NCBI GenBank assembly: GCA_035308905.1
Contig: DATGFS010000009.1
Location: 1 to 64,000 of the forward strand
Source: a bacterium
Lineage (GTDB): Bacteria > Sysuimicrobiota > Sysuimicrobiia > Sysuimicrobiales > Segetimicrobiaceae
Reading direction: 5' to 3'
DNA length: 64,000 bases
A model generated the notes under the pieces. The model searched no databases. It was not told where the DNA came from and saw nothing but the letters and a program-made list of their open reading frames with translations. Shown piece after piece: positions 15,909-23,628 of the stretch (its first letter is position 1; the number at the start of each line of letters is the position of its first letter). A program made the translations under genes and the position numbers.

Positions 15909-17058
15909 TCGCGCGCGCGGATACGAAGTGGCGGTGCTCGGCGCCGGCTGCGCCGGGGCGGCCGCCGCCTACGCGCTCGCCCGCCGGCGCATCGCGCCGG
16001 TCGTTGTCGATACGTCTCGTCCGGACGGCGCGGTGCCGGCGTCGGCCGCCGTCGCTGTGCAGAGCGGAACCCCGGCCGACATCCGGCTCGCGGTGCGGAG
16101 CGCCGAACGGTTTCCCGAGCTCCAGGACGCGATCGGCGGTTTCGGGTACCGGCGCACCGGCGGCCTGACGGTGGCGCTGACCGACGCGGATGCGGAGATG
16201 GGCCGTGCGCGCGCAGCTCAGGCCGGCGCGGCCGGGCTGCCCGTGGCGTGGCTGTCGCGCGAGGAGACGCTGCGGCGCGAACCGGGGTTGACCGAGCACA
16301 CCGCCGGCGCGGTGTACTGCGGCTACGACGGCGTCGCGGACCCGGGAGCGCTGGCGCGCCGCCTGCTCGCCGCCGCGCTGGGCTTCGGCGGCGCGACGCA
16401 TCTCGACTGCGGCTATATCAGCATCGCCCGGCAGAACGGGGGCTTTCGTATCCGGACCGGACGCGACGAGATCGTCGCGCGGCGGGTCGTCGTGGCATCG
16501 ATGGAGCTGCTCGGCATGGCCGTGCGGCAGCTCGGTGCCGGGCCGCCGGCGCGGAGCGGACGGCGCCGCGTCGCTGTCACGGAACGGATCGCGCCGCTGC
16601 TGCGGCACACTGTCAACGGGATCCGCCAACACCCTTCCGGTGAACTGGTGCTCGATCCGCCGGCGCTCGTCGACGAGGGCGCCACCGCGGAAAACGCCCG
16701 GGCGCTCGTCGAGGCGCTGCGCCGCATCGCAGCGGCCGCGGTGTGCCTGGTGCCCGGCGTCGAACCGGCGCGGATCATTCACGCGCCGCTGCTGGTCTCC
16801 GCGGAGCCGGCCGACGGCCGTCCGGCCGTCGGCCGGCTCGAGGACGATCTGTACTTCGCGCTCGCCGGCGCCGATCGGGCGGTCACATACTGTCCTGTCA
16901 TCGGCGACGCGATCGCGGACGCTGTGTCGCGGAACCGGTGGCCGGACGGGCTGGATATTTGGGCGCCCGGCCGCTTCGCCGTCGTGGCGGCCGGCGCGGG
17001 GACGGCGGGAGGCCTTGGGCCGGACAGGGGGGTGCAGGATTCGTCCCAGGGTTCGTAG
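15892..17058 (+). CDS. FAD-dependent oxidoreductase (DAO family), opine oxidase/HcnC-like beta subunit
   Basis: A flavoprotein of about 388 residues of the D-amino-acid-oxidase/sarcosine-oxidase fold, with the dinucleotide motif VAVLGAGCAGAAAAYALARR near the N-terminus. Such beta subunits hold the amine-oxidising FAD in heteromeric opine/sarcosine/cyanide-forming oxidases. The start (ATG 15892 or GTG 15901) lies inside the end of the alpha-subunit gene, giving coupled translation and arguing for a 1:1 complex. The C-terminal Gly-rich FAD loop (VVAAGAGTAGGLGP) is present but followed by a short divergent tail. Substrate unknown. Confidence 0.82.
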   Translation: MRVVPDRARGYEVAVLGAGCAGAAAAYALARRRIAPVVVDTSRPDGAVPASAAVAVQSGTPADIRLAVRSAERFPELQDAIGGFGYRRTGGLTVALTDADAEMGRARAAQAGAAGLPVAWLSREETLRREPGLTEHTAGAVYCGYDGVADPGALARRLLAAALGFGGATHLDCGYISIARQNGGFRIRTGRDEIVARRVVVASMELLGMAVRQLGAGPPARSGRRRVAVTERIAPLLRHTVNGIRQHPSGELVLDPPALVDEGATAENARALVEALRRIAAAAVCLVPGVEPARIIHAPLLVSAEPADGRPAVGRLEDDLYFALAGADRAVTYCPVIGDAIADAVSRNRWPDGLDIWAPGRFAVVAAGAGTAGGLGPDRGVQDSSQGS

Positions 17059-17112
17059 TAAGGAGGAACCACTTTGTTGGGCTGTAAGGCCTGGGGGAGG
17101 AATGAAGTAGCT

Positions 17113-17316
17113 ATGCCTAAGGGTACGGTGAAGTGGTTTAATCGCGAGAAAGGTTATGGTTTTATTACCCCCGAGGAAGGAAAGGACGTGTTCGTGCATT
17201 ACACGGGTATTGCCGGCGAGGGATTCCGCAACCTCGAGGAGGGCCAGGTTGTCGAGTTCGAGATCACACAGGGTCAGAAAGGCCCGCAGGCCCAGAATGT
17301 GAGGGTGGTCGGCTAG
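17113..17316 (+). CDS. Cold-shock-domain RNA chaperone
   Basis: A 67-residue single cold-shock domain that binds single-stranded RNA/DNA. RNP1 (KGYGFI) and RNP2 (VFVHY) are intact, and length and start (MPKGTVKWF) are canonical. GGAGG lies 12 bases upstream, slightly long. A TTG at 17074 with an even better AAGGAGG site is in the same frame and would add 13 residues, so a minor extended form is possible. A factor-independent terminator follows. Confidence 0.95.
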   Translation: MPKGTVKWFNREKGYGFITPEEGKDVFVHYTGIAGEGFRNLEEGQVVEFEITQGQKGPQAQNVRVVG

Positions 17317-17363
17317 CCGGCGAAACTTCCAACAACTGCGCCAACGAACATAACCGCTTCAAA

Positions 17364-17396
17364 AGCGCCGGGCCGTCGGTCCGGCGCTCTCCTTTG
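17364..17396 (+). terminator. Rho-independent terminator after the cold-shock gene
   Basis: AGCGCCGG (17364-17371) pairs with CCGGCGCT (17381-17388) across a 9-base loop and is followed by the pyrimidine/T-rich tract CTCCTTTGT. Confidence 0.75.
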
Positions 17397-17556
17397 TCCC
17401 GGGTTTAGTCCCGTGTTGCCCCGGTTGCCTCGGGCGCCGTCTCGCCTGGAATCATCTTTTATGATGAGCGGTTGCTCGTTTCTAACTTAACTCTCGTTTT
17501 CTTCTCCCATCCGCTCGAAGAAAATCGATTCTTGAAGCCGACTCGGGGGCGATATG

Positions 17557-17586
17557 TTGCGCATGGCCTTAGATGCGTGATAGATT
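17557..17586 (+). promoter_or_regulatory. Likely promoter of the Fic/Doc pair
   Basis: TTGCGC (17557-17562), an 18-base spacer and TAGATT (17581-17586) stand just upstream of the basic protein gene at 17604, with GAGGAC as ribosome site. The leader would be only about 10 bases. The stretch between the terminator at 17396 and this promoter contains no gene. Confidence 0.45.
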
Positions 17587-17603
17587 AGAACGAGGACGGC
17601 ACA

Positions 17604-17918
17604 ATGGCAAAGAGGGCGAGAAAAACCGTAAATCAGCGTAAGTCCCGAGGCCCGGCCAAAAAAGTGGCCCGGACGGGCGCTTCCCGTGCCCGGAAGGCCG
17701 CAAAACCCGCCAAACGCCCGGCGAAGCCGAGGCAGGCACGGGTAAAAGTGGTCCGTTCGAGAGCGACGAAGGCCAGTAGAGCGCGAAAGGCCATCGTTCG
17801 CCGGCCGTCTCGCCCGCTCCCTCCGGCGGAGATGTTTAGCGAACGGCTGTTCCTGTCCAGTCTCGAGCGCAGCCTCCGGGATAACCGCCTTGTCTGGGAG
17901 GCCCTCGCCAAGCGATGA
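17604..17918 (+). CDS. Polycationic histone-H1-like protein, putative antitoxin of the Fic/Doc pair
   Basis: This 104-residue protein has two parts. Residues 1-70 are almost entirely Lys, Arg, Ala, Pro and Ser (repeats such as AKPAKRPAKPRQAR), as in histone-H1/AlgP-like DNA-binding tails. Residues 71-104 (PPAEMFSERLFLSSLERSL...) form a short amphipathic helical domain. It overlaps the Fic/Doc gene by four bases (ATGA), the standard layout of an antitoxin upstream of its toxin. In Phd-Doc the antitoxin also uses an N-terminal DNA-binding part and a C-terminal helix that caps Doc; here the Phd fold is replaced by a basic tail. The antitoxin role is inference from position. Confidence 0.65.
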   Translation: MAKRARKTVNQRKSRGPAKKVARTGASRARKAAKPAKRPAKPRQARVKVVRSRATKASRARKAIVRRPSRPLPPAEMFSERLFLSSLERSLRDNRLVWEALAKR

Positions 17919-18328
17919 AGTACCTGACCGCGGAGCAGTTGCGGACGGTCAACCAGCGGATGATCCGGGCGACCGGCGGCCTCTATCTGGCCGGCGAACA
18001 GAACGTGGTATACCCGCCGAGTCTCGACTCCCTGGTTAATTTTGTCCAGACCCGCATCGCGCTCCGGCCGCAGCCGACCGTGTGGGACCTCGCCGCGTTC
18101 TATCTCGATCGGCTGATCCGCGACCAGATCTTTCACGACGGCAACAAGCGCACGGCACTCGAGGCCACGCGGCTGTTCCTGGAGGGTGCCGGGTACCGGT
18201 TGGCGCTGTCCCCGGCGGCCGAAACTGTCGAGTTCATCACCGGCGTGGCGAAGGGCGGCATGACCCGTGACGCCGTCGCCGTCTGGCTGCGCGGCCACTC
18301 CAAGCGTAAGAGCAACGGCAGAAAGTAG
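17915..18328 (+). CDS. Fic/Doc-family (death-on-curing) protein with altered catalytic motif
   Basis: A 137-residue single Fido domain of Doc type (TAEQLRTVNQRMIRATGG at the start; helices around the core motif). Doc transfers phosphate, and Fic proteins AMP, onto target proteins using the motif HxFxDGNKR. Here the motif reads QIFHDGNKR (residues 71-79): the catalytic His is Gln and a His appears three residues later, while the anion-binding Gly, Asn, Lys and Arg remain. It is either a natural active variant or a protein that lost activity. Paired by a four-base overlap with the basic gene upstream; ends in a basic tail (KRKSNGRK). Confidence 0.82.
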   Translation: MKYLTAEQLRTVNQRMIRATGGLYLAGEQNVVYPPSLDSLVNFVQTRIALRPQPTVWDLAAFYLDRLIRDQIFHDGNKRTALEATRLFLEGAGYRLALSPAAETVEFITGVAKGGMTRDAVAVWLRGHSKRKSNGRK

Positions 18329-18383
18329 CGTCCCTTCATAGAATTCGCCGGGCGACGGTCGAGCAGCCCAGCGCTGCGCGGTC

Positions 18384-18412
18384 TTGACACCGCCGTCGGC
18401 GCGCGCGATGAT
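18384..18412 (+). promoter_or_regulatory. Promoter of a small transcription unit
   Basis: TTGACA (18384-18389), a 17-base spacer and GATGAT (18407-18412; 4 of 6 consensus) lie 31 bases upstream of a mini-ORF with a very strong ribosome site. Confidence 0.55.
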
Positions 18413-18442
18413 GGGGTTAGTGAACGAAAGGAGGTGATGCGG

Positions 18443-18520
18443 ATGGCCCATAGTAGACCCGGCTCCATGCCGTACCGTCCGACCTGCCGCCAGTATCCGC
18501 GCGAGGTGATGGCCGGGTAA
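18443..18520 (+). CDS. Mini-gene for a 25-residue peptide with an extended Shine-Dalgarno sequence
   Basis: The peptide MAHSRPGSMPYRPTCRQYPR plus five residues is preceded by GAAAGGAGGTGAT, which matches the anti-Shine-Dalgarno end of 16S rRNA over about 12 bases, far more than ordinary genes here. Promoter, mini-ORF and terminator form a closed unit of about 280 bases in a 374-base stretch that has no other gene. About 140 bases of transcript follow the stop codon; they include a second possible frame starting at an ATGATG near 18562. The product could be a regulatory or signalling peptide, or the transcript a small RNA. No family recognised. Confidence 0.45.
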   Translation: MAHSRPGSMPYRPTCRQYPREVMAG

Positions 18521-18659
18521 CACATCCGTAGTCCGGCCGGCATCAGCGCAGCGGCACAGCTGGATGATGACGGTTCGGCAGGAGACTCCGCATACGGCGC
18601 GCTCCGAGCTCGCAGGTCCCGGAGACGCCGCGTAAGGCAGAAGGTGATAGGTTCTCGTG

Positions 18660-18692
18660 GCGGGGCCCGCCCGGTTTCCGGGCGGGCCCCGC
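18660..18692. terminator. Very stable hairpin between converging genes
   Basis: A perfect 15-base stem (18660-18674 with 18678-18692) closes a TTT loop. It lies between the plus-strand mini-gene and the end of the minus-strand gene at 18703 and probably terminates both. The plus side continues GCGTTTGCC, a weak T tract. Confidence 0.7.
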
Positions 18693-18702
18693 TGCGTTTG
18701 CC

Positions 18703-20346
18703 TCAGGGCGCCGGAATCGCGTCCCACAGATTGAGCGTGTTGAGGTACACGAGGTCGAACATCATCGTCCCGCGGGTGACCGCGTCCGACATGCGGATCG
18801 CGCGGGTCAGGGTCCGCGGCTGCCCCTCGTACAACGTCAGCAGCAGGGACCCGACGACCGCCGTGTCGCCGTGCACCAGCTGCACCCCGAGGATCCCGCT
18901 GCCCTGGACGCTGATCGTGGCACCGTCGTGCCGGCGGATCGCCTCCCACATGGTCACCGGCCGGTAATAGAGCCCGATCATGAGGTAGTCGAGCAGGGGC
19001 GCCAGCCCGGCGCGAACCCACGCGTCCCCGATCCACGAATAGGGCGGGTGGACGCTCGGGCTCGCCCAATTCACGCCTTCATTGTAATAGACCGAGTACC
19101 AGGAGCCGACGTACATCGCCACCGTCACCCCGGGGCGGACCGCCCGGGCGACCTCCGCGGCCGCGCGCGTGTACGCCATGATGGTGTGCGCCCGATAGCC
19201 AAGCCATTCCTGATAGAGCGGGCCGAACCGGCGCGTGACCCAGTACCCCTGCGGGACGTAGGTGTAGATGTCGTCCGGCCAGTGCGCGACCGGGCGGCCG
19301 ATCGCCCGTTCGAACGCCGCGCGGCTGAGATCGGAGAAGTCCTCCGACAGGTCGTCGTATCGGGTGCGGTCCAGCACGATGCCGTCGACGTCGTACCGCG
19401 CCACGATCTCGCGCACGGCGGCGAGCTCGTAGTTCCATACCGCGGGGTTCGCGGGGTTGGCGAACGCGAAGATGTCGTGGGCCGAGGAGGGCTCCATGCG
19501 CGTCTCCACGGGGCCGATCGTAACGTGATCGCCCGGCCGCAGCGCGCCGCGCAGCCAGTCCGCCGCCGCGCCGTGCCCGGAGAGGACGTACCCGTCCTGT
19601 GGGATCGGCACCGCTCCCGGATCGGCCGGCCCCCCGGTCCGATCGCGCACCTCCGCCACCGTGCCGGCGGCCACCGCCGCCTCGACGCCGTACCGCGACG
19701 CGGGGCTGGCCCCGCCGCTCGCCGGAGTGTAGAGGATCAGTTGGTCCTGTCCGCGCGGAACATCGACGCCCGTCAATTCGTAAGAAGTACCGTTGGGAGC
19801 GATGATGCGCCGGTAGGCCACGTACGCGGTCGCCTGAAAGTCAGGGTGTGCGAATGACGGGCCGGCGTGCATCGGCGAGTAGCCCTCGCCAAACGTGTTG
19901 ATCGCCGCGTGGACCCTGATGCCCCGGGCATGCGCCTCCGCGATGATCGTCCCCAGCAGGTCGTAGTCGCGCGGATACCACTGCGCGGGCGGCGGGTAGC
20001 TTCCGCCGGCGCCCGAGTGCGAGATCGGCGAGTCGGCGATCGACGGGATGAACGAGCTGGGGTAGATCACGTAGCCCCAGGCATTCTTGGCCTCGGGCAT
20101 GACGACGTCGATGCCGGCGGCTTTCGCACGGTCGAGCGCAGCGCGCACCCCGTCGACCGTGCTGAGCTGCTTGAGGTTCGCGCCGGGCTCGATCCACAGG
20201 GCGCGATGCGGCACCTGCCGCGCGGCCGCGGCCCCCGGGGCCGCGGCCGCGGGAAGGACCAGCGCCGCGGCGAGCACCGCGGCCAGGAGCCCCCCCGTTT
20301 TCGCGGCCCAGCGGCCCCGCGCAGTCGGGGGGCGGTGCGGGCGCAC
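18703..20346 (-). CDS. Exported putative glycoside hydrolase (GHL10/DUF4015-like)
   Basis: About 547 residues with a signal peptide (GGLLAAVLAAALVLPAAAA) followed by a TIM-barrel-like domain: ALWIEPGANLKQLSTVDG, VVMPEAKNAWGYVIYPSSF, LLGTIIAEAHARGIRVHAAINTF and the acidic YDVDGIVLDRTRYDD loop. This pattern belongs to the DUF187/DUF4015 group of putative glycosyl hydrolases acting on cell-surface or extracellular polysaccharide. The likely start is GTG 20346 (CAAGGG five bases upstream); the open frame continues far beyond because the opposite strand is coding. Divergent from the Gld-type ABC genes. Confidence 0.75.
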   Translation of the reverse strand: MRPHRPPTARGRWAAKTGGLLAAVLAAALVLPAAAAPGAAAARQVPHRALWIEPGANLKQLSTVDGVRAALDRAKAAGIDVVMPEAKNAWGYVIYPSSFIPSIADSPISHSGAGGSYPPPAQWYPRDYDLLGTIIAEAHARGIRVHAAINTFGEGYSPMHAGPSFAHPDFQATAYVAYRRIIAPNGTSYELTGVDVPRGQDQLILYTPASGGASPASRYGVEAAVAAGTVAEVRDRTGGPADPGAVPIPQDGYVLSGHGAAADWLRGALRPGDHVTIGPVETRMEPSSAHDIFAFANPANPAVWNYELAAVREIVARYDVDGIVLDRTRYDDLSEDFSDLSRAAFERAIGRPVAHWPDDIYTYVPQGYWVTRRFGPLYQEWLGYRAHTIMAYTRAAAEVARAVRPGVTVAMYVGSWYSVYYNEGVNWASPSVHPPYSWIGDAWVRAGLAPLLDYLMIGLYYRPVTMWEAIRRHDGATISVQGSGILGVQLVHGDTAVVGSLLLTLYEGQPRTLTRAIRMSDAVTRGTMMFDLVYLNTLNLWDAIPAP

Positions 20347-20415
20347 GCGGCCCTTGCAACGGCGGACCTTGGCGATTAGGATAAGGGCTGTCTGCTTGGA
20401 AGGGGGGATTCGCTC

Positions 20416-21405
20416 GTGATTCAGGCCGATTCGCTCTCCCGCAGCTATGGGGAGCGCTGGGCCATCCGCGACGTGTCGTTTCAGGCTCGTGAAGGCGAGA
20501 TCCTTGGATTCCTCGGCCCGAACGGCGCCGGCAAGACGACGACGATGCGGATCCTGTCGGGATTTCTGGCGCCCACGGCGGGGCGGGCATCCATCGCCGG
20601 ATTCGACATTGTGGAAAAGCCGCTCGAGGCGAAGCGTCATCTCGGGTATCTGCCGGAAGTGGTCCCGCTCTACGACGAGTTTACCACGCGTGAGTACCTC
20701 TCCTTCGTTGCCCGGCTGAAGCGGGTTGAACGCGGCCGGGTACCGGACGCGGTGGAGCGGGCGATGACGCTGTGCAACGTCGACGACGTGGCGGACCGGC
20801 TCATCCGCAACCTGTCGCGCGGCTACCGCCAGCGCGTCGGACTGGCGCACGCGATCGTGCACGATCCCGAGGTGCTGATCCTCGACGAGCCGACATCCGC
20901 GATGGATCCGCGGCAGATCGTCGAGATCCGCAACGTGATCAAGGGCCTGCGTGCATCGCACACGATCATCTTGAGCACGCACATCCTGCCCGAGGCGACC
21001 GCGGTGTGCGATCGCGTGATCGTCCTCAACGAGGGCGCCGTCGTCGCCGTGGACACGTACGAGCAGCTGGCGGCCCGGCTGCGCAATTCGGACAAGACGC
21101 TCGTGCGCGCGGCCCGGCCGTCGGCCGACCTGCCGAAGCGCCTGGGCACGATCGCGGGGGTGCGGCACGTGACGGCCGGTGGGGCGCCGGGCGAGCTGCT
21201 CGTCGAGTCCGACCTCGGCGCCGATGTCCGCGAGCACGTCGCCCGCGCCGTCGTGGAATCCGGCGTCGGCCTGCTCGAGCTGCGGCCGCTGTCGATGAGC
21301 CTCGAGGACGTCTTCTTGAAACTCGTCACGCATGAGGACGGTCCCGCTCAGTCCCAAGGCCCCGCGAAGCCGGGAGACGGCGGATCGAAGGGAGCCCGGG
21401 CATGA
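20416..21405 (+). CDS. ABC transporter ATP-binding protein (GldA-like)
   Basis: A 329-residue ATPase with Walker A GPNGAGKTT, signature LSRGYRQRVG, Walker B LILDEPT and the switch His in LSTHIL. The C-terminal extension after residue 230 is typical of ABC-2 exporters. Together with the permease, the GldG-like protein and the DUF4340 protein that follow with 4-base overlaps or 1-4 base gaps, it forms the four-gene 'Gld' ABC system. In Bacteroidetes this is linked to gliding; elsewhere its cargo is unknown. GTG start at 20416 with GGGGGG upstream. Confidence 0.93.
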   Translation: MIQADSLSRSYGERWAIRDVSFQAREGEILGFLGPNGAGKTTTMRILSGFLAPTAGRASIAGFDIVEKPLEAKRHLGYLPEVVPLYDEFTTREYLSFVARLKRVERGRVPDAVERAMTLCNVDDVADRLIRNLSRGYRQRVGLAHAIVHDPEVLILDEPTSAMDPRQIVEIRNVIKGLRASHTIILSTHILPEATAVCDRVIVLNEGAVVAVDTYEQLAARLRNSDKTLVRAARPSADLPKRLGTIAGVRHVTAGGAPGELLVESDLGADVREHVARAVVESGVGLLELRPLSMSLEDVFLKLVTHEDGPAQSQGPAKPGDGGSKGARA

Positions 21406-22163
21406 GCGGCACGCTCGTCATCGCGCGCAAGGAGTTCAAGCAGCTGTTCTCGTCGCCGATCGCCTACGTGGCGCTGGGGATGTTCTTCCTGATCACCGGC
21501 TTCCTGTTCTTCTCGCTGATCGGCCTGTACACGACGCAGGTGCTGCAGCTGCAGGGCACGCCGCCCGCCGACTTCAACCCGACGCGGATCATCTTCAGCC
21601 CGCTGTTTCAGGACGTCAGTTTCGTGCTGATCCTCCTCGTGCCGGTGCTCACGATGCGCCTCGTCTCCGAGGAAGACCGCGCCCACACGATGGAGCTGCT
21701 GGCGACCTCGCCGGTCACGAACACCGCGATCATCCTCGGCAAGTACCTCGCCGCGGTCGGGCTGTACCTCGTGCTGCTGGCGATCAGCGCCTACATGCCG
21801 CTCAGCCTCGCCGTGATCGGCCGCCTCGACTGGGGCCTGCTCGGCGCGACCTACCTCGGCCTCCTGCTGCTCGGCGCGGCGTTCCTCGCGATCGGGCTGT
21901 TCGCGTCGACGCTCAACGAAAACCAGATCGTGTCCGCGGCGATCGGCTTCTCGCTGCTGCTGCTGCTGTGGGTGCTCGGCTTCGCCCAGCAGGCCACGGG
22001 CTCCGCGACCCAGCAGGTCCTGTCCTCCCTCGCCGTCGCGACCCACTTCAATACGTTCTCGAGCGGCACGGTGGACACGCAGGACGTGCTGTTCTTCCTG
22101 AGCCTCGCGGGCTTCTTCGTGTTCCTCGGCGCGCTGGCGCTGGAGTCCCGAAAGTGGAGGTAG
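21402..22163 (+). CDS. ABC-2 type permease (GldF-like)
   Basis: A 253-residue membrane protein with six predicted helices (for example SPIAYVALGMFFLITGFLFF; GLLGATYLGLLLLGAAFLAI). The VPVLTMRLVSEEDRAHTMELL motif between helices 2 and 3 is the signature of the NosY/GldF class of ABC-2 permeases. The start overlaps the ATPase stop by four bases, so the two subunits are co-translated. Confidence 0.92.
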   Translation: MSGTLVIARKEFKQLFSSPIAYVALGMFFLITGFLFFSLIGLYTTQVLQLQGTPPADFNPTRIIFSPLFQDVSFVLILLVPVLTMRLVSEEDRAHTMELLATSPVTNTAIILGKYLAAVGLYLVLLAISAYMPLSLAVIGRLDWGLLGATYLGLLLLGAAFLAIGLFASTLNENQIVSAAIGFSLLLLLWVLGFAQQATGSATQQVLSSLAVATHFNTFSSGTVDTQDVLFFLSLAGFFVFLGALALESRKWR

Positions 22164-22167
22164 CGTG

Positions 22168-23628
22168 ATGCTGCGCCGCAACCGCCTGCTGACCGTCAAC
22201 GCGCTCGTCTCCGCGCTGCTCGTCCTGGCGCTGCTCGTCGGACTCAACTATCTCGGCGTCGAGCACCACGTCCGCTGGGACCTCACCGCGACCAGGGAGC
22301 ATTCGCTCTCGCCGCAGACCCTCAAGATCCTGCGGACGCTGCCCGGCCCGGTGCAGGCCGTCGCGTTCCCCGGCTCCGACTCGACCGGCCGCTACCGCGA
22401 TCTCCTCGGCACCTATCAGTACTACTCGAAGAACTTCCAGTTCCGGCTCGTCGATCCCGACCGCAACCCCGCCGAGGCGCAGAAGTACAAGGTGACGTCC
22501 TACGGCCAGATCGTGCTGCAGCGCGGCGCCGCGACGTACACGGTCGACGACGCCACCGAAGACGCGCTGACCAACGGCCTCCTGCACGTGCTGGAGACCG
22601 GCAAGAAGACGCTGTACGTCGTGCAGGGGGACGGCGAGGTGCCGGTCGACGATTTCACCCGCGTCGGCATGGGCACGGCGAAGCAGGCGTTGACCGGCAA
22701 GGGCTTCGACGTGAAACCGCTCTTCCTCATCAAAGAGGCGCACGTGCCGGCCGACGCCTCCGCGGTCGTGCTCGCCTCGCCGAGCCAGGAGCTCCCGCCT
22801 CAAGTGCTCGACGCGCTCGACGCCTATTATCGCGACGGGGGCCACCTGCTGGTGCTGATCGATCCGACGAGCCCGGCCGGCGTGCGGGCGTGGCTCGGCC
22901 GTGAGTTCCACGTCGCGGCCCCCGGCGGCCTCGTCGTCGATCCGGTGTCCCGGCTGCTCGGGGCGAACCCGGCCGTGCCGATCGTCACGCAGTACCCGTA
23001 CAACGACATCACGCAGAACTTCAACCTCGCGACGGCGTTCCCGGTCGCGACGCCCCTCGTGCCGGATCCGAAGGCCAAGGACGTCACGATCACGCCGATC
23101 GTCAAGAGCTCGGACGCGAGCTACGTGAAGACGAACCTCGACGCGAAGGACATCGCGTACCAGGCGGGCGTCGACCGCAAGGGACCGTCGATTCTCGGCC
23201 TGGAGGTTACGCCGTCGGGAACCGGCGCGGCTCCCGCGCACCCCACGGCGTCGGTCACTCCGACCTCGTCTTCGCGAGGCGGTGCGGCCTCGCCCGGCGC
23301 CTCGGCCGCTCCTTCGAAGGGCGGGGCGAAGCCCGCAGCCGCGGCGCCGAGTCCGGCCAAGGGATCCGCGGTCCTCTTCGGCAACAGCTCGTTCGTCCGG
23401 AACAGCTACGTCGGGCTGGTCGGCAACCGCGACCTCTTCACCAGCACCGTCGCGTGGCTCACGCAGTCGGGGAATCTGGTCAGCATCGCGCCGCGCGCCT
23501 CGCCGTTCGACCCGTTCATCGTCTCCGGCCAGCAGGGCCGTTATCTCTTCCTCGGCAGCGTGATCGTCCTGCCGCTCGCGCTCCTCGTGCTCGGCGGTTC
23601 GGTGTACTTCCGCAGGCGCAGCCTGTGA
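22168..23628 (+). CDS. GldG-family extracytoplasmic ABC subunit
   Basis: About 486 residues: an N-terminal helix (LVSALLVLALLVGLNYL), a large outside domain (VRWDLTATREHSLSPQTLKIL is the family opening; LYVVQGDGE and VLASPSQELPPQVLDALDAYYRDGGHLLVLIDP are core segments) and a C-terminal helix (FLGSVIVLPLALLVLGGSVYF). This is the 'ABC-type uncharacterised transport system' domain of GldG. An Ala/Pro/Ser-rich linker of about 60 residues near 350-410 is probably disordered. GGAGG lies seven bases before ATG 22168. Confidence 0.9.
   Translation: MLRRNRLLTVNALVSALLVLALLVGLNYLGVEHHVRWDLTATREHSLSPQTLKILRTLPGPVQAVAFPGSDSTGRYRDLLGTYQYYSKNFQFRLVDPDRNPAEAQKYKVTSYGQIVLQRGAATYTVDDATEDALTNGLLHVLETGKKTLYVVQGDGEVPVDDFTRVGMGTAKQALTGKGFDVKPLFLIKEAHVPADASAVVLASPSQELPPQVLDALDAYYRDGGHLLVLIDPTSPAGVRAWLGREFHVAAPGGLVVDPVSRLLGANPAVPIVTQYPYNDITQNFNLATAFPVATPLVPDPKAKDVTITPIVKSSDASYVKTNLDAKDIAYQAGVDRKGPSILGLEVTPSGTGAAPAHPTASVTPTSSSRGGAASPGASAAPSKGGAKPAAAAPSPAKGSAVLFGNSSFVRNSYVGLVGNRDLFTSTVAWLTQSGNLVSIAPRASPFDPFIVSGQQGRYLFLGSVIVLPLALLVLGGSVYFRRRSL

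Noticed and set aside
18703-21357. Extension of the GHL10-like protein to about 880 residues
   Set aside because: Everything beyond 20346 is antisense of the ABC ATPase gene; the signal peptide marks the real N-terminus.
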